Of a stretch of DNA of 64,000 bases, positions 18,459 to 26,701 are shown piece by piece. Under the pieces are notes generated by a model, which worked only from the letters and a program-made list of their open reading frames with translations, was not told the origin of the DNA and made no database searches. A program made the position numbers and the translations under genes. Location: contig NZ_JAXBME010000013.1 in NCBI RefSeq assembly GCF_033963835.1, positions 62,001 through 126,000 on the forward strand. The letters are read 5' to 3'. This DNA comes from Cytobacillus sp. IB215665 (GTDB lineage: Bacteria; Bacillota; Bacilli; Bacillales; SM2101). How positions within the stretch are numbered: position 1 is the first letter of the stretch; each line of letters starts with the position of its first letter.

Positions 18459-18845
18459 ATGAGTGACCTTCAAGTGATAGAGAAAGACAATATTTCTCAC
18501 ACACAAATCGTGAAATATGCTGGAGCATCTGGTGACTTTAATCCGATTCATACAGTTGTACCAATTGCAAAAAGTGTAGGTTTACCAGATGTTATAGCAC
18601 ACGGTATGCTCGTTATGGGAATGGCTGGTGATGCACTTACACAGTGGTTTCCAAGAAAAGATTTACGGAAATTTAAAGTGAGATTTTCCAAAATGACTTT
18701 CCCAGGAGAGAAGCTATCAATCTCTGGAAAAATTGTAGAAGAAAAAAACGAAGATGGAGATACCATATTGTGCGGAAGAATATTGGTACAAAATGAAAAT
18801 GAGGAATTGAAGCTTAAAGGTGACTTTGAAGTTGTGAAAAATTAG
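18459..18845 (+). CDS. MaoC-like (R)-specific enoyl-CoA hydratase, catalytic subunit
   Basis: A 128-residue hot-dog hydratase 2. The signature YAGASGDFNPIHTVVPIAKS is intact, with catalytic Asp26 and His31. It should add water across a trans-2-enoyl-CoA to give the (R)-3-hydroxyacyl-CoA, as a heterodimer with the protein at 17903. ATG follows AGAGGGAGAGGA. Fifth gene of the operon. The short length equals a single hot-dog, as in HadB. Confidence 0.9.
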   Translation: MSDLQVIEKDNISHTQIVKYAGASGDFNPIHTVVPIAKSVGLPDVIAHGMLVMGMAGDALTQWFPRKDLRKFKVRFSKMTFPGEKLSISGKIVEEKNEDGDTILCGRILVQNENEELKLKGDFEVVKN

Positions 18846-19011
18846 ACACGGTAAACATGTAATAAAATCTGAGGAAATATAATGTTGAATAACTACGTTG
18901 GCCGGGATGTAAAATGAGTAAAGATGTCACGATAATTTCTTAATGCAAAAAGCAAAAATTAAAGCAGAAACAGCCTAAAAGAAAATAGAGACAAGGAAGG
19001 GAGATAAGGAA

Positions 19012-19824
19012 ATGAAAATGCTAGAAAATCAAGTTGCAATTATTACAGGATCTGGACGAGGAGTTGGAAGGCAAGTAGCTGAATTGATGGCTGAACATGG
19101 AGCTCGTGTTGTTGTGTCTGATAAAGATCAAGAACCTGCCGAAGAAGTAGTTAGTGCAATAAAAGAAAAAGGTGGAGATGCTATTTCGGTTAATGGTGAT
19201 GTCACTTCTTCAGAGTTTCCAAAACAGATTATGGATGAAACGATTCAAGCTTATGGCAAGCTGGACATTTTGGTAAACAATGCTGGATACACATGGGATG
19301 GGATGATCCATAAAATGACAGATGAACAATTTCAAGCCATGATCGATATTCATTTATTTGCACCATTTCGACTTATCCGTGAAGCAACACCATATTTAAG
19401 AAATGCTCATAAAGATGACGTGGCAAAAGGGGTTGATCATTATCGGAAGATAGTTAATGTCACATCAGTAGCTGGAGTGATGGGCAATGTGGGGCAAGCG
19501 AATTATTCATCTGCCAAAGCTGGTTTAATCGGCTTAACGAAAACAGTTGCTCGAGAATGGGCGCCTTTTCATGTCAATTGTAATGCAGTAGCATTTGGTA
19601 TGGTTGAAACGAGGCTAACACAACCAAAAGAAAAGGGTGAATCTGTTAATGGTGTTACAATTGGTATTCCAGAAAATATGAGGCAGATGATTCAAATGTC
19701 TATCCCTCAACAAAGAGCAGGAACAGCTTTAGAAGCTGCGCAAAGTATCTTCTATCTAGCATCGCCATTATCGAATTATGTAAATGGTCAAGTGTTAAAT
19801 GTGAACGGTGGATTTTATTCTTAA
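19012..19824 (+). CDS. SDR-family 3-hydroxyacyl-CoA dehydrogenase/3-oxoacyl reductase
   Basis: A 270-residue classical short-chain dehydrogenase/reductase. It has the NAD(P)-binding TGSGRGVG (near 12-19), NNAG, the catalytic Ser in NVTSVAGVMG and YxxxK in ANYSSAKAG. The C-terminal NGQVLNVNGGFYS is typical of FabG-like members. In this operon its likely role is oxidation of the (R)-3-hydroxyacyl-CoA to the 3-oxoacyl-CoA, matching the dehydrogenase domain of peroxisomal MFE-2. It is the last gene before a strong terminator. ATG follows GGGAGATAAGGA. Confidence 0.9.
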   Translation: MKMLENQVAIITGSGRGVGRQVAELMAEHGARVVVSDKDQEPAEEVVSAIKEKGGDAISVNGDVTSSEFPKQIMDETIQAYGKLDILVNNAGYTWDGMIHKMTDEQFQAMIDIHLFAPFRLIREATPYLRNAHKDDVAKGVDHYRKIVNVTSVAGVMGNVGQANYSSAKAGLIGLTKTVAREWAPFHVNCNAVAFGMVETRLTQPKEKGESVNGVTIGIPENMRQMIQMSIPQQRAGTALEAAQSIFYLASPLSNYVNGQVLNVNGGFYS

Positions 19825-19880
19825 CAATATTCTCAATTATTAAATTTTATTAGATGAAATAATACATGTATATAAGACTA

Positions 19881-19924
19881 AAAAGCTAGTTATCTCTTAA
19901 TTGGGTAACTAGCTTTTCTGTGTT
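19881..19924 (+). terminator. Rho-independent terminator closing the acyl-CoA operon
   Basis: Perfect 12-bp stem AAAAGCTAGTTA / TAACTAGCTTTT with a 13-base loop, then CTGTGTT. It separates the sigma-54 operon from the HPPD gene. Confidence 0.85.
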
Positions 19925-20034
19925 CAACTAAAGCGTTTTGGCTTCACAGTATACTCTTGAGCCATACCCCATTTTTTTACTATTATAATATTGAGAAAAT
20001 TAATTATTTTATGAAAAATAGGAGGTTTTTGTGA

Positions 20035-21150
20035 ATGAAAGAACAATTGTTAGAAACTGTTGAGAAGCAAGAGGAATTTTTTCCAGTAAGAGATGTAGAC
20101 TATATTGAGTTTTATGTTGGGAATGCGAAGCAGGCATGCCACTATTTTTGTAGAACATTTGGCTTTAAACCAATTGCTTATTCTGGTTTAGAAACAGGGA
20201 ATAGAGAAACGATCTCGTACGTTATACAACAGAATAATATTCGATATATCTTAACAGGTACATTAGAAGCGGAAAGTCGAGTATCTTCTTTTGTTAAAAA
20301 ACATGGTGATGGTGTACGGGATGTTGCATTAGTTGTAGACGATGTAGATAAAGCATACAGTGAAGCAGTAAGCCGTGGAGCCATTGAACTTTTACCGCCA
20401 ACTACATTATCAGATGAAAACGGATCAGTTAAAAAGGCGGTCATCGGTACATACGGTGACACAATTCATAGTTTAATCGAACGTACAAATTATAACGGAA
20501 CTTTTTTACCAGGTTTCGAAAAAATTAATATGAATATACCATATGAGGATGCTGGCTTAATTGCAGTTGATCATGTTGTTGGAAACGTTGAAGAGATGGA
20601 GCAATGGGTTACTTATTACGAAGAAGTAATGGGCTTTAAGCAATTAATTCATTTTGATGATGATGATATAAGCACAGAATACTCCGCGCTAATGTCAAAA
20701 GTGATGACCAATGGCGGTAGAATAAAATTCCCGATAAATGAGCCTGCAGAAGGGAAGCGTAAATCTCAAATTCAAGAATATCTAGAATTTAATAACGGAG
20801 CGGGTGTGCAGCATATCGCTTTATTAACGGAAGATATTATAAAAACTGTTTCATCTTTAAAAGCGAATGGAATTGAGTTTCTTGAGACACCAGATTCGTA
20901 TTATGAGATGTTATCTGAACGTGTTGGAGAAATTGATGAAGAGGTTGAAAAGCTGAAACAGTTAAAAATCTTAGTAGATCGTGATGATGAAGGTTATTTA
21001 TTACAAATCTTCACCAAACCAATAGTCGATCGTCCAACATTATTTATTGAAATTATTCAGAGAAAAGGTGCCAAGGGCTTTGGTGAAGGCAATTTTAAGG
21101 CATTGTTTGAGTCAATTGAACGTGAGCAAGCAAGACGCGGGAATTTGTAA
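20035..21150 (+). CDS. hppD: 4-hydroxyphenylpyruvate dioxygenase
   Basis: A 371-residue Fe(II) dioxygenase of the VOC fold that turns 4-hydroxyphenylpyruvate into homogentisate. The iron ligands are in place: His180 (AVDHVVG), His260 (VQHIALLT) and Glu339 (FIEIIQRKGAKGFGEGNF). Two VOC repeats cover about 20-150 and 172-345. Length is standard. ATG follows AATAGGAGG. It opens a second transcription unit after a strong terminator; no -24/-12 element was seen in the 110 bases between. Hydroxymandelate synthase is a less likely alternative given the homogentisate genes downstream. Confidence 0.95.
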   Translation: MKEQLLETVEKQEEFFPVRDVDYIEFYVGNAKQACHYFCRTFGFKPIAYSGLETGNRETISYVIQQNNIRYILTGTLEAESRVSSFVKKHGDGVRDVALVVDDVDKAYSEAVSRGAIELLPPTTLSDENGSVKKAVIGTYGDTIHSLIERTNYNGTFLPGFEKINMNIPYEDAGLIAVDHVVGNVEEMEQWVTYYEEVMGFKQLIHFDDDDISTEYSALMSKVMTNGGRIKFPINEPAEGKRKSQIQEYLEFNNGAGVQHIALLTEDIIKTVSSLKANGIEFLETPDSYYEMLSERVGEIDEEVEKLKQLKILVDRDDEGYLLQIFTKPIVDRPTLFIEIIQRKGAKGFGEGNFKALFESIEREQARRGNL

Positions 21151-21343
21151 CGAACAATTTTCACAAATAATGAATTGTTGTTTTTTGTACGAGGAAATTA
21201 GCATATATTACAGCTAGTAAACGTGACCACCTTATTTTATAAAAACGGTGAAATCCCATAAGTCTCACCTAACATATGTATTTAATCTAGAAAACCATAA
21301 AAGTATCGAGTCTTATTATACTAATAGTAACTTGAGGAGTTGA

Positions 21344-21976
21344 GTGCATTTGCAGATCGAGCCAAGAGATATTTCATGGCAGGACGCTTATAAGTTGTTA
21401 GTTGGGTCTGTTTTGCCACGTCCAATTGCATTTGTTTCTACAGTAGATGAAGAGGGACGGGCAAATCTTGCCCCCTTCAGTTTTTTCACATGTATTAGTG
21501 CAAATCCTATGCTTATATGTTTTGCTCCTATGGTTAGAGGAAGTGACGGTGCGAAAAAGGACACCTTAAGGAATATTGAAAAGACTAAGGAGTTTATCAT
21601 TAATATTGTAAGCGATGACATTATTTCACAAGTTAATGAATGTGCAACAGAGTATTCACCTGGGGTTGATGAGTTTACGATAGCAGGACTTGGCAAAGAA
21701 GCTGGTCAAAAAGTAAAAATACCAAGAGTTCAAGAGTGTAAAATACATTTGGAATGTAAACTACATGAACTACATCATTATGGTTCTCACCCAGGGTCAG
21801 GCAGCTTAGTTGTTGGAAGAGTTGTATTAGTTTCTGTTGCAGACAATTTGTATGAGGATGGAAAAATTAATACTAGTAAGTTAAAGCCAGTCGGTAGATT
21901 AGCAGGGCATGCCTACACACGTGCAAATAGCGACACATTTATTTTAACAAGAAGCAATATAAGTAAAGAGAAATAG
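21344..21976 (+). CDS. Flavin reductase-like FMN-binding protein
   Basis: A 210-residue member of the flavin reductase-like (DIM6/NTAB) family, with GSVLPRPIAFVSTVDEEG and the FFTCISANPMLICFAP segment that holds FMN. Such proteins reduce free flavin for a partner monooxygenase, or act as oxidoreductases. No oxygenase component is encoded nearby. Start is uncertain: GTG at 21344 is close to GAGGAG, while TTG at 21350 has better spacing. It lies between hppD and the FAH-family gene, so a role in aromatic degradation is likely but undefined. Confidence 0.85.
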   Translation: MHLQIEPRDISWQDAYKLLVGSVLPRPIAFVSTVDEEGRANLAPFSFFTCISANPMLICFAPMVRGSDGAKKDTLRNIEKTKEFIINIVSDDIISQVNECATEYSPGVDEFTIAGLGKEAGQKVKIPRVQECKIHLECKLHELHHYGSHPGSGSLVVGRVVLVSVADNLYEDGKINTSKLKPVGRLAGHAYTRANSDTFILTRSNISKEK

Positions 21977-22055
21977 TCTTGATTAATAGTGGAAAATCGT
22001 TATTAACAGTAATAATAAAAAACTAGGATAACTAAATGACTAAGGAGGGACAAAA

Positions 22056-22964
22056 GTGAAATATGTCACCTTCAAGACGGCAGCAGGTATTGAGAGAGCC
22101 GGATGGGTACATGAAGAAAAAATAGTCGACATGCATGCTGTTAGTGGTGGGAAGCTTCCACATAGCTTATTACATTTTATTGAAAACTATGATGCATATA
22201 TTGATGTACAGGATAATGTACAACTGATTAATGATGCTATTTACACACTAGAAGAAGTTAATATTTGTGCTCCACTACCAAAGCCACCAAGTGTTCGAGA
22301 TTTTTATGCCTTTGAAGATCATGTGAAAACGGCAAGAAGTAGGAGAGGGCTTCAAGTTATTCCTGAATGGTATGAGATGCCAGTTTTTTACTTTTCAAAC
22401 CATCAAGCGATCACTGGTCCTGATGAGCTTATTAAAAAACCAAAGAATTGTAATTGTCTTGATTATGAACTTGAAATTGCATGTGTTATCGGTAAGCAAG
22501 GAACGAATATCTCGCGAATAGAAGCGGAAGATTATATTTTCGGGTACACAATAATGAATGATTGGAGTGCTCGGGATATACAAGCAAAAGAAATGAAGGT
22601 AGGTTTAGGTCCTGCAAAAGGAAAGGATTTTGCTACATCAATAGGCCCTTATATTGTTACGAAAGATGAACTTGAAACATATAAAATAGGAGATCGTTAT
22701 GATTTACAGATGGTGGCTAAGGTCAATGGCAGTACGACATCTGTTGGCAATTTCAATACTATTTATTATTCATTCGCACAAATGATAGAAAGAGCATCGA
22801 AAGATGTAACATTATATCCCGGCGATATTATAGGATCAGGCACGGTAGGAACTGGTTGTATTTTAGAGCTTGGACCTGAAAAACAACGATGGTTGGAGCC
22901 TGGTGATTTAGTTGAACTAGAGATCACTGGCTTAGGGATCTTAAAAAATACAATTGTAGAGTAA
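22056..22964 (+). CDS. Fumarylacetoacetate hydrolase-family protein
   Basis: A 302-residue FAH-fold hydrolase. Conserved metal and substrate motifs are DYELEIACVIGKQG, YTIMNDWSARDIQ, GPAKGKDFATSIGPY and GDIIGSGTVGTG. By context it splits fumarylacetoacetate (or maleylacetoacetate) to fumarate or maleate and acetoacetate, the last step of the homogentisate pathway. GTG start follows AAGGAGGGACAAAA. It ends 12 bases before the dioxygenase gene, indicating translational coupling. Confidence 0.92.
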   Translation: MKYVTFKTAAGIERAGWVHEEKIVDMHAVSGGKLPHSLLHFIENYDAYIDVQDNVQLINDAIYTLEEVNICAPLPKPPSVRDFYAFEDHVKTARSRRGLQVIPEWYEMPVFYFSNHQAITGPDELIKKPKNCNCLDYELEIACVIGKQGTNISRIEAEDYIFGYTIMNDWSARDIQAKEMKVGLGPAKGKDFATSIGPYIVTKDELETYKIGDRYDLQMVAKVNGSTTSVGNFNTIYYSFAQMIERASKDVTLYPGDIIGSGTVGTGCILELGPEKQRWLEPGDLVELEITGLGILKNTIVE

Positions 22965-22976
22965 AGGGGGATCTTT

Positions 22977-24131
22977 GTGTACTACAGGCAAATGGGCTCA
23001 ATTCCAAATAAACGGCATATACAGTTTAAAAAAGAAGATGGTACATTATATCGTGAACAAGTAATGGGCACGAAAGGATTTTCTGGAACACAATCAATAT
23101 TATATCATCATAACATGCCTACAAAAGTTCTAGAAACGAAACATTTTTCAAATACTGAAATAAAATTTGAAGAAAATTCCTCATTAATGCATCGACATTT
23201 AAAAACTGAAAAGTGTAATGCGTCAAGTGATGCTTTATTCGGTCGCGAATATTTGTTAGGTAATGAGGACTTACTTATCGGAGTTGTAAAGCCAAAAATA
23301 GAAATGAAGCATTATTACCGTAATGGAGATGGTGATGAACTATTTTACATTCATTATGGTTCAGGAAAAATTGAAACAATATTCGGTAGTATTGATTATG
23401 AAGCAGGAGATTATATAGTTATTCCAATTGGTACCATTTATCGCATTGTGCCAAATACAGACGTGACGCAAACATTTCTCTTCGTAGAAACGAATAGTCA
23501 AATTACATCTCCACGTAGATATCGTAACGAATACGGACAACTTCTTGAACATAGCCCATTTTGTGAACGGGATATACATGGACCAGCTAAATTAGAAACG
23601 TATAATCAAACAGGTGCTTTTTCAGTATTAACTAAAGCTAGAGGAAGTATGACTGAGCATATTTTCCAACATCATCCGCTAGATGTTATTGGTTGGGATG
23701 GGTATTTATATCCGTGGAAGTTCAGCATACATGATTTTGAGCCAATTACGGGTCGTATCCATCAACCGCCACCAGTCCATCAAACGTTTGAAGGACATAA
23801 CTTTGTCATCTGTTCTTTTGTGCCAAGATTATATGATTATCATCCAGATGCGATTCCTGCACCATACTATCATAGTAATGTTAATAGCGATGAAGTAATA
23901 TACTATGTTGATGGAAATTTTATGAGTAGAAAAGGGATTGAAGAAGGTTCAATTACGCTTCATCCAAGTGGTATTCCTCACGGTCCACACCCTGGAAAAA
24001 CAGAAGCAAGTATAGGTCAAAAAGAAACAGCAGAGCTTGCAGTAATGATTGATACATTTAAACCACTAAAGGTTGTCAGCAATGCGCTAGATATAGAAGA
24101 TCGAGCATATATGTCTAGTTGGAATAAATGA
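22977..24131 (+). CDS. hmgA: Homogentisate 1,2-dioxygenase
   Basis: A 384-residue cupin dioxygenase that opens the homogentisate ring to maleylacetoacetate. The C-terminal iron site is visible in APYYHSNVNSDEVIYY (His and Glu) and SGIPHGPHPGK (His). VHQTFEGHNFVICSFVPR is also typical. Shorter than the roughly 440-residue animal and proteobacterial enzymes, in line with the compact Gram-positive type. GTG start follows AAAGGGGGATC. Last gene of the unit; a terminator follows at 24192. No maleylacetoacetate isomerase gene lies in the window. Confidence 0.94.
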   Translation: MYYRQMGSIPNKRHIQFKKEDGTLYREQVMGTKGFSGTQSILYHHNMPTKVLETKHFSNTEIKFEENSSLMHRHLKTEKCNASSDALFGREYLLGNEDLLIGVVKPKIEMKHYYRNGDGDELFYIHYGSGKIETIFGSIDYEAGDYIVIPIGTIYRIVPNTDVTQTFLFVETNSQITSPRRYRNEYGQLLEHSPFCERDIHGPAKLETYNQTGAFSVLTKARGSMTEHIFQHHPLDVIGWDGYLYPWKFSIHDFEPITGRIHQPPPVHQTFEGHNFVICSFVPRLYDYHPDAIPAPYYHSNVNSDEVIYYVDGNFMSRKGIEEGSITLHPSGIPHGPHPGKTEASIGQKETAELAVMIDTFKPLKVVSNALDIEDRAYMSSWNK

Positions 24132-24191
24132 TATATGTGAACTCTTCATCCAGCCCACTTTAAGAGAAATTAGCCTGATTTTATAATGTTT

Positions 24192-24218
24192 GCATAAGTA
24201 TATTGCTTATGCTTTTTT
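24192..24218 (+). terminator. Terminator of the homogentisate operon
   Basis: GCATAAG-TATATTG-CTTATGC followed by six T residues, 61 bases after the hmgA stop. Confidence 0.85.
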
Positions 24219-24681
24219 GCATATAATCGTTTTTATTATTGAGATATATGTTAATTAAGCTGAGCTAGTGTTTTGCCCGTTCATTTGTACATGGTGTTGG
24301 TGTAAGTTAGTGTATATTTTTACTAATAACAGAAATGGCATCGTCGTTGCTCTATTCGTAAACGTTGTTACTATAGTTTACGAATAAAATGGTCAGAAGA
24401 TATGGCTTTAATCAAGCAGAAAAAAATACTACAAGCGCTATTTATACAGCTAAGCATCATCATCCTGTGCTGAAACAACTGAAGTTAGTTGTTATGATGA
24501 CCATTCAAATCTTTGTGTAAAATGTTAACACAAATATTGTGTCATACAATAAGAAAAAATAATACATGTGTACGATGAGTGTACATGCTCTTCTTCAAAT
24601 TATTAAGGCTTTTTTTCGTAATGTTGTCGTTTAAACACAATCCGGAAAAAGTTAATTTTGAAGAGAAGGGGGATAATTGTT
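24219..24681. other. Intergenic region without supported gene
   Basis: About 460 bases. Text at 24340-24395 (GGCATCGTCGTTGCTC and TAGTTTACGAATAAAATGG) faintly recalls the interspersed repeat family. A coding-like stretch near 24410-24520 changes frame and has stops. Nothing is firmly supported. Confidence 0.35.
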
Positions 24682-25032
24682 ATGAACAATATGCGTTGGA
24701 TGTCAACGATGTTTAACGTAGGAAAAAGGTCTGGACGACTGATGAATCGCTTTAGAAAACGAAGAAGAAATAATTGGGTTGCAATGAGTGCATCGGTAGT
24801 AGCTTTATCCGTTCCTGCTTTACTAGGAATGGTAAGGATGAGAAATAACAAAACGATGACACAGCTAGGTGATGAAATGAAACGCATGGCTGAAAGAATG
24901 ACTAATAATGCAAATGTTAAGTCTCCATTGCCAAATTTCGAATTTGCAGAGGAACTTGCACCTAACAACCCTAATAACAAAGTATACAAACAACAACAAA
25001 ATGCTGCTACACAGCCGGCAAAAACTAAATGA
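24682..25032 (+). CDS. Small basic membrane-associated protein, unknown
   Basis: A 116-residue protein of unknown family. Residues 10-30 are strongly basic (KRSGRLMNRFRKRRRN). One hydrophobic segment follows (about 31-48), then a charged helix with Met and Lys/Glu, and a Pro/Asn/Gln-rich tail. ATG at 24682 follows AAGGGGGAT; the frame is open upstream without a site. A 26-bp perfect palindrome follows the stop. Its very basic head could contact nucleic acid or the membrane surface; this is speculation. Confidence 0.72.
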   Translation: MNNMRWMSTMFNVGKRSGRLMNRFRKRRRNNWVAMSASVVALSVPALLGMVRMRNNKTMTQLGDEMKRMAERMTNNANVKSPLPNFEFAEELAPNNPNNKVYKQQQNAATQPAKTK

Positions 25033-25040
25033 CAAAAGTA

Positions 25041-25066
25041 TTGACCACCTTACGTAAGGTGGTCAA
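25041..25066. terminator. Perfect palindrome between convergent genes, bidirectional terminator candidate
   Basis: TTGACCACCTTAC / GTAAGGTGGTCAA is a perfect 26-bp inverted repeat. On the minus strand it is followed by TACTTTTGTCATTT. It ends both the basic-protein gene and the TetR gene. Confidence 0.6.
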
Positions 25067-25069
25067 TGA

Positions 25070-25666
25070 TCATCGTTTTCCTACTATGCCATAGAAAAAT
25101 AAATTTGTAAGATCTTCTATAAATTGTTCTTCACTTGAATATGAAGTTGACAACTGAAGCATCTCCTCACTCTTTTCACTAAACATGTTCAAATAAAAAA
25201 TTACTAAAGATGGTGCAATATCATTATCAATTTCACCGTTTTTTTTCGCTTTTTCAATCATTTCTAGGAAAAGGGGAAATACTTTAGTTGAATAAATTTC
25301 TTTTACAAACATATTCATTTCAGGGTCTTGCAGCAATAATTCATTTAATTTTGTTGCAGAATACTTTTGTATGGTCTCTCTTTTTTGAAATAGAATGAAA
25401 CGTATTGTTTCCTTAAATGACCTTGACCCTTCTGAAATTAGTTTTTCGTAATCCTCTAAATGCTGAAAGTAGAACGATTTTAGCGCTTCTCTTATAAGCT
25501 CCTCCTTACTGCCAAAATGATTGTAAATTGAAACTTGTGATACGTCCGCTTTATTAGCTATATCAGTAATTCGAATAGCTCTTGGCTCCATACTACTTAA
25601 TAATTCCAAAGTGGCATTCTTAATCTTGTCTTTGATTCGTTGTGCTCGTTTTTCAAACCCATTCAT
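25070..25666 (-). CDS. TetR-family transcriptional regulator
   Basis: A 198-residue TetR repressor. The N-terminal helix-turn-helix lies at about residues 12-58, with ITDIANKADVSQVSIYNHFGSKEELI. The variable C-terminal ligand domain is not informative. ATG follows AAAGGTGATAATTCA. It is divergent from the ABC transporter genes, sharing a 147-base region with the palindrome TGAAATATTTCA. Repression of the transporter operon and itself is the natural inference. Confidence 0.92.
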   Translation of the reverse strand: MNGFEKRAQRIKDKIKNATLELLSSMEPRAIRITDIANKADVSQVSIYNHFGSKEELIREALKSFYFQHLEDYEKLISEGSRSFKETIRFILFQKRETIQKYSATKLNELLLQDPEMNMFVKEIYSTKVFPLFLEMIEKAKKNGEIDNDIAPSLVIFYLNMFSEKSEEMLQLSTSYSSEEQFIEDLTNLFFYGIVGKR

Positions 25667-25699
25667 TGAATTATCACCTTTTTATCTCACATAATATTA

Positions 25700-25711
25700 T
25701 GAAATATTTCA
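25700..25711. promoter_or_regulatory. Candidate TetR operator
   Basis: Perfect palindrome TGAAATATTTCA in the divergent region; related half-sites ATATTTCAT recur at about 25719-25727 and 25785-25793. Confidence 0.45.
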
Positions 25712-25733
25712 ATTAATATATTTCATTATACCA

Positions 25734-25762
25734 TTGACATTAACATTTTTAAAATTTAAAAT
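25734..25762 (+). promoter_or_regulatory. SigmaA promoter of the ABC transporter genes
   Basis: TTGACA (25734-25739), 17-base spacer, TAAAAT (25757-25762), 52 bases before the start codon. Confidence 0.75.
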
Positions 25763-25813
25763 TAATGTAATTAAACATATCATATATTTCATAAATTGAA
25801 GGAGGAGTGTAAA

Positions 25814-26701
25814 GTGATTCAAGTCAACGACCTGACTCAACAATTTTCCAATGACAAAGGGATATTTGATGTATCATTTGAAGTCCATAAAGGAGAAGTT
25901 TTCGGTTTTTTAGGCCCGAATGGTGCTGGTAAATCTACTACTATTCGACATTTAATGGGGTTTATGAAACCACAACGAGGCTTTTCCTCAATAAATGGCG
26001 TAAATTGCTGGGAAGATCAAGGCAAGGCTCGTAGCTACGTAGGTTATTTACCTGGAGAAATTTCATTTTTAGAAGGTATGAGTGGGATGGAATTTATTAA
26101 TATGATGGCGGGTATGCAAAACATTAAAGACTATAGAAAGCGTGATGAGTTAATTGAGCGACTACAATTTGATCCTAAAACACCCATTAGAAAAATGTCA
26201 AAAGGAATGAAACAAAAGATTGGTATTGTTGTCACATTTATGCATGATCCAGAAATCTTTATTCTAGATGAACCGACGTCAGGTTTAGACCCTTTAATGC
26301 AAAAAACATTTATTGATATTGTGCTCGAAGAAAAGGAGAAAGGGAAAACGTTTTTAATGTCTTCACATAGCTTTGCTGAAATCGAAAGAACGTGTGATCG
26401 AGCAGCAATCATTAAGGATGGTCGAATCATTACAGTAAAAGATATACATCAACTCCAATCTATGCAAAGAAAGATCTTTGAAATTACTTTTGTACATGAA
26501 AATGATATTGAAAGATTAACAGCCTCCGGACTTACGGTAGATGTAATAAGAAATGGTGTAGCTCGGGTTGTCATTCAAGGGAATTATAATGATTTAATTA
26601 AAGAATTAGGTAATTACGATATTACTAATATGAGTATAAGCAACCAGAGCCTTGAGGAAATTTTTATGAATTACTATGATTCAAAGGGGGGGATAAAGTG
26701 A
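25814..26701 (+). CDS. ABC transporter ATP-binding protein
   Basis: A 295-residue ABC ATPase of the CcmA/drug-export type. It has Walker A GPNGAGKSTT, the signature as MSKGMKQK, Walker B IFILDEPTSGLD and the switch His in SSHSF. GTG at 25814 follows GGAGGAG; an upstream in-frame TTG would place the ribosome binding site inside the gene. The stop overlaps the permease start by 4 bases, so the two are translationally coupled. It is likely an exporter controlled by the divergent TetR protein. Substrate is unknown. Confidence 0.93.
   Translation: MIQVNDLTQQFSNDKGIFDVSFEVHKGEVFGFLGPNGAGKSTTIRHLMGFMKPQRGFSSINGVNCWEDQGKARSYVGYLPGEISFLEGMSGMEFINMMAGMQNIKDYRKRDELIERLQFDPKTPIRKMSKGMKQKIGIVVTFMHDPEIFILDEPTSGLDPLMQKTFIDIVLEEKEKGKTFLMSSHSFAEIERTCDRAAIIKDGRIITVKDIHQLQSMQRKIFEITFVHENDIERLTASGLTVDVIRNGVARVVIQGNYNDLIKELGNYDITNMSISNQSLEEIFMNYYDSKGGIK

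Noticed and set aside
19957-19989. TTGAGC and TATAAT as a promoter of hppD
   Set aside because: Spacing is 21 bases, too long for a sigmaA promoter.
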